The notes: generated by a model not told the origin, from the letters alone. A DNA stretch of 64,000 nucleotides from Flavobacterium aestivum (GCF_026870175.2 NZ_CP113977.2:3596001-3660000); one strand, 5' to 3'. Positions 8,276 to 17,508 are shown, counted from the stretch's first letter. A program made the numbers and translations.

Positions 8276-9469
8276 ATGAAAAAAGTAGTATTAGCATATA
8301 GCGGAGGATTGGACACATCATATTGTCTTAAATATTTAAAAAATGAAAAAGGATATGAAGTTCATACCGTATTAATCAACACTGGTGGTTTTGACGATGC
8401 CGAACTAAAAGCAATCGAAGACAGAGCTTATGAGCTAGGAAGTGCCAAACATGCCAATCTAACTATCCTTGATAAATATTATGATAAAGCAATTAAATAT
8501 CTGATTTACGGAAACGTATTAAAAAACAATACCTATCCTCTATCTGTAAGCGCTGAACGTGTTTTTCAGGCAATCGAAGCTATAAAATACGCTAAATCTG
8601 TTGGTGCCCAAGCAATTGCTCACGGAAGTACTGGTGCAGGAAATGATCAAATCCGTTTTGATTTAATTTTCCAAACCATCGCTCCGGAAATAGAAATCAT
8701 CACCCCTATCAGAGACTTAAAACTTTCAAGACAAGAAGAAGTTGCGTATTTACAAGCAAATGGCGTAGAATACTCTTGGGAAAAAGCACAATACTCCATT
8801 AACAAAGGATTATGGGGAACAAGTGTTGGAGGAAAAGAAACTTTGACTTCCGGACAACCTCTACCTAGTGAAGCGTATCCTTCGCAATTGCAAAAAGAAG
8901 GTGAAGAAAAAGTAACATTAGAATTCCTTAAAGGTGAATTGGTAGCCGTAAACGGAAAAGCCGACAAACCTTCAAACAATATTGTGGTTTTAGAAAAATT
9001 AGCCAGTGCCTATGCCATCGGAAGAGATATTCACGTGGGTGACACAATTATCGGAATCAAAGGAAGAGTTGGTTTTGAGGCCGCTGCTCCTTTAATCATC
9101 ATTAAAGCACATCATTTATTAGAGAAACACACTCTAGGAAAATGGCAACAATACTGGAAAGAGCAACTAGGAAACTGGTACGGAATGTTATTCCACGAAG
9201 GTCAGTTCTTAGATCCGGTAATGCGTAACATAGAAACATTCTTAGAAGACACCCAAAAAACCGTGAACGGAATCGTAACTGTTTCTTTGAAACCATACCA
9301 CTTTTCATTAGACGGAATTGAATCCAAAAACGACTTGATGAACACAGCTTTTGGACAATACGGAGAAATGAACAACGCTTGGACATCAGAAGATGCTAAA
9401 GGATTCATCAAAATTTTAGGGAATGCCCAAAACATATTTTCATCCGTAAATCAAGAAAGCTATGATTAA
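8276..9469 (+). CDS. argG: Argininosuccinate synthase
   Basis: Joins citrulline and aspartate with ATP to give argininosuccinate. 397 residues, normal for the bacterial type. The ATP-pyrophosphatase P-loop SGGLDTS is at residues 9-15, with HGSTGAGNDQIRFD near residue 118 and the YSINKGLWG segment near 175. The stop codon overlaps the argC start by 8 bases, so the two are translated from one message. Confidence 0.97.
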   Translation: MKKVVLAYSGGLDTSYCLKYLKNEKGYEVHTVLINTGGFDDAELKAIEDRAYELGSAKHANLTILDKYYDKAIKYLIYGNVLKNNTYPLSVSAERVFQAIEAIKYAKSVGAQAIAHGSTGAGNDQIRFDLIFQTIAPEIEIITPIRDLKLSRQEEVAYLQANGVEYSWEKAQYSINKGLWGTSVGGKETLTSGQPLPSEAYPSQLQKEGEEKVTLEFLKGELVAVNGKADKPSNNIVVLEKLASAYAIGRDIHVGDTIIGIKGRVGFEAAAPLIIIKAHHLLEKHTLGKWQQYWKEQLGNWYGMLFHEGQFLDPVMRNIETFLEDTQKTVNGIVTVSLKPYHFSLDGIESKNDLMNTAFGQYGEMNNAWTSEDAKGFIKILGNAQNIFSSVNQESYD

Positions 9470-10439
9470 TGTTGGAATAATAGGCGGATCGGGCTATACG
9501 GCGGGAGAACTCATCAGAATATTGATGTTTCATCCCAATGCCAAACTCGATTTTGTTTACAGCACCACCAATGCCGGAAAACCGCTTTCGGTAGCGCATC
9601 ACGATTTGTTGGGCGATATCGAAATGAATTTTACTGACACGGTAAACCCTAACGTAAATGTGGTTTTCCTGTGCTTAGGACATGGAAAATCGAAATCATT
9701 TTTGACAGAAAATCAATTTGCGAGCCATACCAAAATCATCGATTTAGGAAATGATTTCAGATTAAACAAAGACGAAGTTTTTGAAGGTAAAAAATTCATT
9801 TATGGCTTACCGGAATTGAATAAAGTGGCTATTAAAAACGCTCAGTTCATAGCCAATCCAGGATGTTTTGCTACCGCAATTCAATTGGCTTTATTGCCAT
9901 TGGCAGAAGCCAAATTATTGAAAGATGATGTACACATCAATGCAACAACCGGAAGCACAGGAGCTGGAGTAAGCCTTTCGGAAACATCACATTTTAGTTG
10001 GAGAAACAACAACATGTCGCATTACAAGGCATTTGATCACCAGCATTTGGGTGAAATTTCAGAAAGTTTACACCAATTACAGACTGATTACAAAAACGAA
10101 TTGCTTTTCATTCCGAACAGAGGAGATTTTCCAAGAGGAATTTTTGCCACATTATACACCACTTGCAACGAAAGCTTGGAAGATATTGTAGCCAAATACG
10201 AAGCATTCTATAAAAACCAGCCTTTTGTAACCATTACTACAGCTGGTATCAACATGAAACAAGTGGTTCAAACGAATAAATGCATCATTAGTTTAATAAA
10301 AAAAGGGAACCGGATCTTGATCACCTCGGTGATCGATAACTTAGTCAAAGGAGCCTCGGGTCAAGCCATCCAAAACATGAATTTAATGTTTGGACTGGAA
10401 GAAACCACAGGATTGCATTTGAAACCAAGCGGATTCTAA
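9462..10439 (+). CDS. argC: N-acyl-gamma-glutamyl-phosphate reductase
   Basis: Reduces N-acyl-glutamyl phosphate to the semialdehyde with NADPH. 325 residues. N-terminal Rossmann motif GIIGGSGYTAGEL, and catalytic Cys135 in ANPGCFATAI; His at about 189 (YKAFDHQH) fits the second active-site residue. In Bacteroidota with an ArgF' type carbamoyltransferase the acyl group is expected to be succinyl. Overlaps argG by 8 bases. Confidence 0.95.
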   Translation: MINVGIIGGSGYTAGELIRILMFHPNAKLDFVYSTTNAGKPLSVAHHDLLGDIEMNFTDTVNPNVNVVFLCLGHGKSKSFLTENQFASHTKIIDLGNDFRLNKDEVFEGKKFIYGLPELNKVAIKNAQFIANPGCFATAIQLALLPLAEAKLLKDDVHINATTGSTGAGVSLSETSHFSWRNNNMSHYKAFDHQHLGEISESLHQLQTDYKNELLFIPNRGDFPRGIFATLYTTCNESLEDIVAKYEAFYKNQPFVTITTAGINMKQVVQTNKCIISLIKKGNRILITSVIDNLVKGASGQAIQNMNLMFGLEETTGLHLKPSGF

Positions 10440-10449
10440 AAACAATTAA

Positions 10450-10544
10450 AAAAATTGAAGAATTTAATAATTGAAAAATTATTGAGATTCTAAAAGATAA
10501 ATACAGTTTAGGAAAGACATAAATCTTTAAATTCTTCAATTTTT
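10450..10544. repeat. Operon-junction inverted repeat argC/argD
   Basis: An 18-base perfect inverted repeat, AAAAATTGAAGAATTTAA at 10450-10467 and its complement at 10527-10544, with a 59-base interior. It fills most of the 126-base gap and leaves the downstream ATG free. No T tract suited to termination in the middle of the operon. Confidence 0.6.
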
Positions 10545-10565
10545 AAATCATTAAATAATTAAAAA

Positions 10566-11705
10566 ATGAACTTATTTGACGTTTACCCGTTATACGACAT
10601 CACTCCTGTAAAAGCATTGGATTGCACCATTACAGATAAAAACGGAGTGGAATATTTAGATTTATACAGTGGTCACGGAGTAATCTCCATAGGACACACA
10701 CAGCCTGATTATGTAGCCAAATTGAAAAACCAATTAGATAATCTCGGGTTTTATTCAAATGCCATACAAAATCCATTACAGGTGGAATTGGCTGAGAAAT
10801 TAGGAAAGCTTTCAGGATGCGAGGAATACAGCTTATTCTTATGCAGTTCCGGAGCCGAAGCTAATGAAAATGCATTGAAACTGGCCTCTTTCCACAACGG
10901 AAAATCAAGAGTGATTGCTTTTGACAACTCATTCCACGGAAGAACATCGGCAGCTGTTGCCGTAACAGACAACAAAAAAATTGTCGCTCCAATCAATGCA
11001 CAGCAAGTCGTTACTTTCTTGCCTTTGAACAACCTTGATTTGGTAGAAGCCGAATTAAAGAAAGGAGATGTTACTGCGGTAATTATTGAAGGAATTCAAG
11101 GTGTTGGAGGATTGGATGAAGGAACATCTGAATTTTTTCAAGGATTAGAGAAACTTTGTAAACAATACGAAGTGGTTTTGATTTTGGATGAAGTACAATC
11201 CGGATACGGAAGAAGCGGAAAGTTTTTCGCCTTTCAACACCACAATATCAAACCAGATATTATTACGCTTGCCAAAGGAATGGGGAACGGTTTCCCTATT
11301 GGCGGAATTTTAATTGCTCCAAAATTCACCGCTAGCCACGGATTGCTAGGAACAACCTTTGGAGGTAGTCACCTTTCCTGTGCCGCTGGAATTGCTGTTT
11401 TGGATGTAATCGAAAAGCAAAAACTAATTGATAACGTAAATGACGTTTATGCATATTTCCTTGAAGCTATCAAACAAGTTCCTGAAGTAGTCAAAGTAAA
11501 AGGAAAAGGATTGATGCTGGGTGTAGAATTTGATTTTGAAATAGGTGCTTTACGCAAAAAACTAATTGTAGAAAAATTGATTTTCACAGGAAGTGCCAAC
11601 AACAAGAATCTATTGAGAATCCTTCCACCTTTGACAATCAAAAAGGAAGCCATCGATGCATTCATAGTTGCCTTGAAAGAAAGCTTAGCTGAATTGAAAG
11701 CTTAG
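10566..11705 (+). CDS. argD: N-acylornithine aminotransferase (class III, PLP)
   Basis: Transfers an amino group from glutamate to N-acyl-glutamate semialdehyde to give N-acylornithine. 379 residues. PLP lysine at about residue 237 in TLAKGMGNG, the PLP-pyridine Asp at 208 in LDEVQSGYGR, and SSGAEANENALK at about 94-105. Context in the arg cluster separates it from related ornithine or succinylornithine catabolic aminotransferases. The natural substrate here is probably the succinylated form. Confidence 0.9.
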   Translation: MNLFDVYPLYDITPVKALDCTITDKNGVEYLDLYSGHGVISIGHTQPDYVAKLKNQLDNLGFYSNAIQNPLQVELAEKLGKLSGCEEYSLFLCSSGAEANENALKLASFHNGKSRVIAFDNSFHGRTSAAVAVTDNKKIVAPINAQQVVTFLPLNNLDLVEAELKKGDVTAVIIEGIQGVGGLDEGTSEFFQGLEKLCKQYEVVLILDEVQSGYGRSGKFFAFQHHNIKPDIITLAKGMGNGFPIGGILIAPKFTASHGLLGTTFGGSHLSCAAGIAVLDVIEKQKLIDNVNDVYAYFLEAIKQVPEVVKVKGKGLMLGVEFDFEIGALRKKLIVEKLIFTGSANNKNLLRILPPLTIKKEAIDAFIVALKESLAELKA

Positions 11706-11748
11706 TTGTTTTATTCTTAAATCTAACCTCTAAAATCTAAAATAGATT

Positions 11749-12945
11749 ATGAGCCATTTATTACCCATACAAAAAAGAAATGCAGTTCTGAATCGAATGG
11801 CAGATTTGCTCGAACAAGAAAGAACCAACATCAAAAAAACCAATCAGGAAGACCTTGAAAACTACAAAGGCGATGATTTGGCGATGGAGAAACGCTTGCT
11901 TGTAGACGATGCTAAAATTGACGGGATGATACTTTCATTACGCCAATTGTTTGCCCAAGAAGACCCCGTAGGTCAGCAACGCTTTCATTTTGTACACGAT
12001 AATGGCATCAAGATAACCAACAAAACTGCAGCTTTCGGAACGATATTAATCATTTACGAATCAAGACCAGACGTAACAGTTGAAGCAGGTGGTATCGCTT
12101 TCAAATCGGGGAATAAAATCCTTTTGAAAGGTGGTAAAGAATCCCTTCGCTCCAACTTAAAAATTGTAAGCCTTTGGCACCAAGCTTTAGCCGACAATGA
12201 TGTGAACACTAATTGGGTGGATTATCTAAATTACGACAGAAACGAAACTCAAGCTTTTCTTGAAAAACCAACACAAAAAGTAGATTTAATAGTTCCTCGT
12301 GGTGGCGAAAATCTAATTGCATTTGTCAAAAAACACGCTACTTGCCCTGTAATTGTCAGCGGTCGTGGCAATAATTTTGTGTATGTCGACAAGGAAGCCG
12401 ATTTAGATCAAGCCCTTTCTGTTATTATCAATGGTAAAACATCTAATATATCGGTTTGTAATGCTTTGGACAAAGTTCTTATCGACACGAATTTACCGGA
12501 TTGGGAGGCTTTCGCCAAAAAAGTAGTTACTGAATTACAACAAAGAAACGTAACAGTTTTGGGAGATGAAACCGTTTCAAGAACAGTAAACGTTCCCCAA
12601 ATAGAATCGGATTTGGTTTGGTACGAAGAGTTTTTAGATTATAAAATCGTAATCGGAACCATTAATTCTAATACAGAAGCGATTGAAAAAATAAACAAAT
12701 ATTGTGGCGGGCATTCGGCTTCCATAATTACAAAAAATGATGCTGTTGCCCAAGAATTTATGGAAAACGTAGATGCGGCAGCCGTGTATCAAAATGCCTC
12801 TACCCGATTCACAGATGGTGGTCAATTTGGTTTAGGAGGAGAATTAGCAATCAGCACCGACAAACTACACCAACGCGGCCCAATAGGATTACAACATTTG
12901 GTAACCAATAAATGGTATGTATACGGTGATGGACAAATCAGGTAA
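11749..12945 (+). CDS. proA: Glutamate-5-semialdehyde dehydrogenase
   Basis: Second step of proline synthesis: reduces glutamyl-5-phosphate to glutamate-5-semialdehyde. 398 residues of the aldehyde dehydrogenase fold; catalytic Cys at about residue 237 in TSNISVCNALDKV, with IYESRPDVT near 102 and GRGNNFVYVD near 205 as ProA blocks. It precedes proB, which is the reverse of the proBA order common elsewhere, and both are embedded in the arginine cluster. Confidence 0.95.
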   Translation: MSHLLPIQKRNAVLNRMADLLEQERTNIKKTNQEDLENYKGDDLAMEKRLLVDDAKIDGMILSLRQLFAQEDPVGQQRFHFVHDNGIKITNKTAAFGTILIIYESRPDVTVEAGGIAFKSGNKILLKGGKESLRSNLKIVSLWHQALADNDVNTNWVDYLNYDRNETQAFLEKPTQKVDLIVPRGGENLIAFVKKHATCPVIVSGRGNNFVYVDKEADLDQALSVIINGKTSNISVCNALDKVLIDTNLPDWEAFAKKVVTELQQRNVTVLGDETVSRTVNVPQIESDLVWYEEFLDYKIVIGTINSNTEAIEKINKYCGGHSASIITKNDAVAQEFMENVDAAAVYQNASTRFTDGGQFGLGGELAISTDKLHQRGPIGLQHLVTNKWYVYGDGQIR

Positions 12946-12953
12946 AAATTTTA

Positions 12954-13035
12954 AGATTGAAGGATTGAAAGATTAAAAAATTAAAGCAACCCAAATTTTT
13001 AAATAATTAAATCTTTCAATTTTTAAATAATTAAA
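12954..13035. repeat. Operon-junction inverted repeat proA/proB
   Basis: ATTGAAAGATT at 12964-12974 is complementary to AATCTTTCAAT at 13010-13020, inside a gap made of AT-rich words such as TTTTTAAATAATTAAA. Same style as the argC/argD junction but a different sequence. Confidence 0.55.
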
Positions 13036-13037
13036 AA

Positions 13038-13799
13038 ATGACAAAAAAAAGAATATTACTAAAGCTAGGCAGTAACACCTTAACTAAAGAAACCAATCAT
13101 ATTTCCAGAGGAAAGATTGAGGATATTGGGATGCAAATTGCCTCTTTGCAGGACAAATATGAGTTTATCATTGTTAGCTCAGGAGCGATTGCTGCGGCCA
13201 AACAATTTGTAAAACTGGAAAATCAAGACGAAGATGTTTTTGTAAAACAAGCTTTGGCATCAATTGGTCAACCCCATTTGATGCGGATTTACCATGAGAA
13301 CTTTAGTGATTTAGGCCTACTTACTTCACAGTGTTTGTTGTCATATTCTGATTTTGAAAAACAACAATCCAAAGTCAATATTGTAAATACCATCAATGTA
13401 TTGGTCAAAAATAGTTATATCCCGATCATCAATGAAAACGACACTGTGGCTACAGATGAGATTAAATTTGGTGATAACGATAAATTGGCGGCATTGACAG
13501 CTGTACTATTAAACGTTGATATTTTGATAATTGCCACCAATACCAATGGTATTTACACCAAATCATCAATTAACGATGAAGTGCCGGAAACGATAGAATT
13601 AGTGACTGATTTATCGCTGTTGCAAAAAGAAATTGGGGACAAAAAATCATCACACGGAACCGGTGGCATGCAATCCAAAATTGATTCATCAGCCATCGCC
13701 AAAGAAGCGAACATCGAAACCTGGATTGTAAACGGACTCGAAGATAATTTTATGCTGAAAGCTTTGAGTAATGAAATTGCTTTTACAAAGATTTTATAA
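13038..13799 (+). CDS. proB: Glutamate 5-kinase, short form without PUA domain
   Basis: First step of proline synthesis: phosphorylates the gamma carboxyl of glutamate. 253 residues, the amino-acid kinase domain only; E. coli ProB has about 110 more residues forming a PUA domain. Motifs: KLGSNTLT at the N-terminus, SSGAIAAAK near 48-55, NENDTV at 132-137, FGDNDKLAA at 144-152 and GTGGM at 207-211. Feedback by proline resides in the kinase domain, so regulation may be kept. Confidence 0.93.
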   Translation: MTKKRILLKLGSNTLTKETNHISRGKIEDIGMQIASLQDKYEFIIVSSGAIAAAKQFVKLENQDEDVFVKQALASIGQPHLMRIYHENFSDLGLLTSQCLLSYSDFEKQQSKVNIVNTINVLVKNSYIPIINENDTVATDEIKFGDNDKLAALTAVLLNVDILIIATNTNGIYTKSSINDEVPETIELVTDLSLLQKEIGDKKSSHGTGGMQSKIDSSAIAKEANIETWIVNGLEDNFMLKALSNEIAFTKIL

Positions 13800-13806
13800 T
13801 TATGGT

Positions 13807-13985
13807 ACGCTGATGAGACGGGTTTGCTAAGGCAAAAACACTGATAAAAACTGATTTTTTTTAAACTCATTGGGTTAAGACATTAAGAAAGAACTGAACT
13901 TTTTATAGATTTACTAAGATTATGTTGAAAATAACACGGATGATTCTGATTTACTAAAACGTAAACACAGATAAAAACTAATTTT
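13807..13985. repeat. Left repeat pair flanking the GxxExxY gene
   Basis: Two diverged copies of one unit: 13807-13862 (ACGCTGATGAGACGGG and on, ending in a T run) and 13935-13985 (starting CACGGATGATTCTG). Both contain GATTTnCTAAnnC followed by AACACnGATAAAAACTnATTTT. The first copy also matches, in reverse complement, the repeats at 14409-14557 on the other side of the GxxExxY gene, so the gene sits between inverted repeat arms. Confidence 0.7.
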
Positions 13986-13990
13986 AAAAT

Positions 13991-14392
13991 ATGGGATTAT
14001 TACACCAAGAATTAACAGATGTTATTATCAAAACCTTTTATGAAGTTTATAATGAATTAGGTTATGGATTTTTAGAAAAAGTGTATCAAAATTCCCTGTA
14101 TTTAGAATTAAAAAATAAAGGTTATAAAGTTGAAGCTCAAAAGAGAATTAGCGTTTACTATAAAGGAACCGAAGTTGGCGAATACTTTGCTGACTTAATA
14201 GTCGAGAATACTATCATACTCGAACTAAAAGCAGCCGATTGTATTATAAAGGATTTTGAAAACCAAATTTTAAATTATTTAAGAGCAACAGATTGTGAAG
14301 TAGGATTGCTTTTAAACTTTGGAAAAAAACCTGAATTTAAAAGAAAAATATATGAAAACAACCGTAAAACAAGAAAACAAAAAACTGTTTAA
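13991..14392 (+). CDS. GxxExxY family protein, PD-(D/E)XK nuclease-like
   Basis: 133 residues. The signature G-x-x-E-x-x-Y is at residues 26-32 (GFLEKVY). Further on, Asp68 (YFADLIV) and Glu78-Leu-Lys80 (ILELKA) form the D...ExK pattern of a PD-(D/E)XK nuclease core. Family members are common in Bacteroidota; their function is not established. It interrupts the arginine cluster between proB and argF' and is flanked on both sides by copies of one repeat family in opposite orientation, so it looks inserted. The ATG lies 5 bases after the left repeat. Confidence 0.88.
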   Translation: MGLLHQELTDVIIKTFYEVYNELGYGFLEKVYQNSLYLELKNKGYKVEAQKRISVYYKGTEVGEYFADLIVENTIILELKAADCIIKDFENQILNYLRATDCEVGLLLNFGKKPEFKRKIYENNRKTRKQKTV

Positions 14393-14408
14393 CCGGCATA
14401 AATTATAA

Positions 14409-14557
14409 GCAAAAGAAAAAATCCGTGCTTTATCTATGTCTTCGCTTTAGCGAATCAGTTTAATCAGCGTCAAATCATAAATAGCAAAAAGAAAATAAGT
14501 GCTTTATCCGTGACTTCCTCTTAACGAATCCATACGATAAGCATCAAATCATAAGTA
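14409..14557. repeat. Right repeat pair flanking the GxxExxY gene
   Basis: Two imperfect tandem units, 14409-14483 and 14484-14557, each beginning GCAAAA(A)GAAAA, containing GTGCTTTATC, and ending ATCAGCGTCAAATCATAA or AAGCATCAAATCATAA. The reverse complement of the first (GACGCTGATTAAACTGATTC, then GCTAAAGCGAAGACATAGATAAAGCACGGATTTTTT in two parts) aligns with the left copy at 13807. Confidence 0.7.
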
Positions 14558-14579
14558 TTCATACTAAAAAACAAGAACT

Positions 14580-15527
14580 ATGAACTACACCTCAATAAAA
14601 GAAATAGACTCACTCCAAAAATGGGTGAAACAAGCCATAAAAATCAAAAAAAATCCGCTAAAAAATAAGAAACTGGGAAAAAACAAAACCTTGGGAATGT
14701 TGTTTTTCAATTCGAGTTTAAGAACCCGTTTGAGCACCCAAAAAGCGGCTTTGAACTTAGGCATGAACGTGATGGTCATGAACTTTGGCAGCGAAGGTTG
14801 GACACTCGAGTTTGAAGACGGAACCGTTATGAACCAAGGCGCTTCGGAACACATCAAAGAAGCTGCCGAAGTAGTTTCACAATACTGCGATATTATTGCC
14901 ATAAGAGCATTTGCAGGATTAGTAGATAAAGAAAAAGACAATGCCGAAACTGTAATGAACGGCTTCTTGAAATATGCCACTGTGCCAATTCTTAATATGG
15001 AAAGCGCAACAGGACATCCGTTGCAATCCCTTGCAGATGCCATTACAATGGAAGAAAACAAAACTCAACACAGACCAAAAGTCGTACTGTCATGGGCTCC
15101 ACATCCAAGAGCCTTGCCTCAAGCGGTACCCAATTCTTTTGTAGAAATGATGCAATTACAAACCGAAATGGATTTTGTGATTACACATCCGGAAGGCTAC
15201 GAATTGAATCCTGAAATCACCAAGAATTCCAAAATCGAATACGATCAGGACAAAGCATTTGAAAACGCCGATTTCATTTATGCCAAAAACTGGAGTAATT
15301 ATAAAGAATACGGTAAAATCACCAATACCGATCCAAATTGGACCATCACAGCCGATAAAATGAAACTGACAAACAATGCCAAATTCATGCATTGTTTGCC
15401 AGTAAGACGCAACGTAATTGTGACTGATGAAGTAATCGACAGCGAAAACTCGATTGTAATACAGCAAGCCAATAACAGAACGTATTCGGCACAATTAGTT
15501 TTGCAGAAAATATTAAAAAGGCTCTAA
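14580..15527 (+). CDS. argF': N-succinylornithine carbamoyltransferase-type enzyme (ArgF')
   Basis: Carbamoylates an N-acylated ornithine to N-acylcitrulline. 315 residues of the aspartate/ornithine carbamoyltransferase fold: carbamoyl-phosphate loop SLRTR at 46-50, HPLQSLAD at 146-153, and HCLPVRR at 271-277. The HCLPVRR and KNWSNY segments and the GWTLEFEDGTVMNQG region resemble the Bacteroides succinylornithine enzyme more than classical ArgF. Use of the acylated route also explains why argE sits after it. Acetyl versus succinyl cannot be settled by eye. Confidence 0.87.
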   Translation: MNYTSIKEIDSLQKWVKQAIKIKKNPLKNKKLGKNKTLGMLFFNSSLRTRLSTQKAALNLGMNVMVMNFGSEGWTLEFEDGTVMNQGASEHIKEAAEVVSQYCDIIAIRAFAGLVDKEKDNAETVMNGFLKYATVPILNMESATGHPLQSLADAITMEENKTQHRPKVVLSWAPHPRALPQAVPNSFVEMMQLQTEMDFVITHPEGYELNPEITKNSKIEYDQDKAFENADFIYAKNWSNYKEYGKITNTDPNWTITADKMKLTNNAKFMHCLPVRRNVIVTDEVIDSENSIVIQQANNRTYSAQLVLQKILKRL

Positions 15528-15529
15528 AT

Positions 15530-15602
15530 TTCTAAGATTCGAAGATACTAAGTTTTTTACTTGTTATCTTAGAAACTTAGGGACTTAGTAATTCAGAAAT
15601 TT
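15530..15602. repeat. Operon-junction imperfect palindrome argF'/argB
   Basis: The gap is made of AAATTTCTAAGATTC at the left and a matching AATTCAGAAATTT at the right, with CTAAG words between in both orientations (ACTAAGTT, AACTTAG, ACTTAGTAA). Imperfect stem-loop of the same kind as at other junctions of the cluster. Confidence 0.5.
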
Positions 15603-15609
15603 AAAAGAA

Positions 15610-16386
15610 ATGAATAAACTATCTATCATAAAAATTGGTGGCAACATCATCGATAATCCAACAGAGTTAGAACAGTTCTTAACTGATTTTTCTAAAATTG
15701 AAGGCCACAAAGTACTTGTTCATGGAGGCGGAAAATCGGCAACCAAAATGGCACAGAGTATTGGGCTGGTACCTCAAATGATTGATGGACGCCGTATTAC
15801 CGATGCCCCGATGCTCGATGTGGTAGTAATGATTTATGCAGGTGAAATCAATAAAAATGTGGTTGCTCAATTGCAGGCTAATGGCACCAATGCCGTAGGA
15901 TTTTCGGGTGCCGATGGTAATTTGATTCTCTCAACAAAACGCAACCACCCAACGATAGATTATGGTTTTGTGGGCGATGTACAAAAAGTGAATACTCCTT
16001 TATTGGAAACATTACTAAATAGCGGAATAACACCTGTTTTTTGTGCCATTACACACGATGGACAGGGACAATTACTAAATACTAATGCTGATACTATTGC
16101 TAGCGAACTAGCCATTGCATTATCCCATGTATTTGAAGTTACGTTGACTTATTGTTTCGAAAAACCGGGCGTTTTGTACGATGCAGATGATGACAGTTCG
16201 GTAATAGAACAAATCAACCATCAATTATATACCAAATTAAAAGCTGAAAAAGCAATACATTCGGGAATGATCCCTAAATTGGACAACTGTTTCAATAGCC
16301 TTTCAAAAGGTGTTCAAAAAATAAAAATTGGACATCACAGAATGTTACAAAATGCTAGTGTTATCCATACAAGCATTGAATTATAA
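15610..16386 (+). CDS. argB: N-acylglutamate kinase
   Basis: Phosphorylates the N-acylated glutamate, second step of arginine synthesis. 258 residues, standard length. KIGGNIID at 8-15, HGGGKSATK at 38-46, and SGMIPKLDN near the C-terminus (K of the gamma-phosphate site) are clear amino-acid kinase motifs. No N-terminal helix extension of the arginine-inhibited hexameric type is seen, so feedback by arginine at this enzyme is less likely. Confidence 0.93.
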   Translation: MNKLSIIKIGGNIIDNPTELEQFLTDFSKIEGHKVLVHGGGKSATKMAQSIGLVPQMIDGRRITDAPMLDVVVMIYAGEINKNVVAQLQANGTNAVGFSGADGNLILSTKRNHPTIDYGFVGDVQKVNTPLLETLLNSGITPVFCAITHDGQGQLLNTNADTIASELAIALSHVFEVTLTYCFEKPGVLYDADDDSSVIEQINHQLYTKLKAEKAIHSGMIPKLDNCFNSLSKGVQKIKIGHHRMLQNASVIHTSIEL

Positions 16387-16396
16387 AAATACTAAC

Positions 16397-16428
16397 AGAT
16401 CTAACAGGTTTTAAAATCTGTCAGATCT
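16397..16428. repeat. Operon-junction palindrome argB/argE
   Basis: Abutting 16-base arms, AGATCTAACAGGTTTT (16397-16412) and AAAATCTGTCAGATCT (16413-16428), pair at 14 of 16 positions. A palindrome of this wording (cTGTtAGATCTG, AACCTGT) is one of several AT-rich hairpins at junctions of this cluster. Confidence 0.65.
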
Positions 16429-16440
16429 CAGGAAAAAAAT

Positions 16441-17508
16441 ATGAAGAACATAGAGACCCTAACACAAGAAGCCATCGCGTTATTAAAATCTCTGATTGAA
16501 ACCCCTTCGTTTTCGAGTGAAGAAGATCAAACAGCTCTTTTAATCGAAGATTGGTTCCGTCAAAACAACATTCCGTTCGAGAGGGAAAACAATAATATCT
16601 GGGCTTTCAATCAATATTTTGATAAATCCAAACCGACACTATTGCTCAACTCCCATCACGATACCGTAAAACCTAACCAAGGTTACACCAACGACCCGTT
16701 TAAAGCCATCGAAAAAGAGGGTAAATTATACGGATTAGGCAGCAATGATGCGGGAGGTTGTTTGGTTTCCCTTTTGGCCACTTTTGTTCATTTTTATGCC
16801 AAAGAAAATTTACCATATAATATAGTAATGGCAGCAACGGCCGAAGAAGAAAGTAGCGGTAAACAAGGACTTAACAGCGTTTTAAAACATTTACCAGAGT
16901 TAGATTGCGCCATCGTGGGTGAGCCTACCTTGATGCAATTGGCAGTAGCCGAGAAAGGTCTGCTAGTACTCGATGTTGTTGTAAAAGGAACAGCTAGTCA
17001 CGCAGCACACCAAAATACTGACAATCCCATTTACAATGCTATGCCAGTTATACAATGGTTCAATAGTTATCAATTCGAAAGAGTATCAGAGGTTTTAGGG
17101 CCAGTAAAGATGACTGTAACCCAAATAAACGCTGGAAAACAACACAACGTAGTTCCAGCCGAATGTCATTTGGTGGTCGATATTCGTGTGAATGATTGTT
17201 ATAGCAATGTCGAAATTTTAGAAACTGTAAGACAGCATTTAACAGCTCAAATCACACCACGCTCAATGCACTTAAACGCCTCGTCCATTCCAGTTTCACA
17301 CGGATTAGTACAAGCCGGAATAGCATTGGGAAGAACAACTTATGGCTCGCCTACCCTTTCGGATCAGTCGGTTTTAAGTTGTCAATCATTAAAATTAGGA
17401 CCAGGAGAAACACTCCGGTCACATTCAGCAGACGAATTTATATACATCAACGAAATAGAAGAAGGAATCCAATTGTACATCAAAATACTGGGAGACTTCT
17501 TGAATTGA
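16441..17508 (+). CDS. argE: M20 family deacylase, N-acylcitrulline/N-acylornithine deacylase
   Basis: Removes the acyl group, here probably from N-succinylcitrulline made by ArgF', to give citrulline for ArgG. 355 residues. Two-zinc site: His72-x-Asp74 (SHHDTV), Asp103 (GSNDAGG), Glu135-Glu136 (AATAEEESSG) and Glu157 (VGEPT), with a dimerisation domain in the middle (GTASHAAH). Shorter than E. coli ArgE (383). The name argE follows the family and the cluster; substrate is inferred. Confidence 0.88.
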   Translation: MKNIETLTQEAIALLKSLIETPSFSSEEDQTALLIEDWFRQNNIPFERENNNIWAFNQYFDKSKPTLLLNSHHDTVKPNQGYTNDPFKAIEKEGKLYGLGSNDAGGCLVSLLATFVHFYAKENLPYNIVMAATAEEESSGKQGLNSVLKHLPELDCAIVGEPTLMQLAVAEKGLLVLDVVVKGTASHAAHQNTDNPIYNAMPVIQWFNSYQFERVSEVLGPVKMTVTQINAGKQHNVVPAECHLVVDIRVNDCYSNVEILETVRQHLTAQITPRSMHLNASSIPVSHGLVQAGIALGRTTYGSPTLSDQSVLSCQSLKLGPGETLRSHSADEFIYINEIEEGIQLYIKILGDFLN

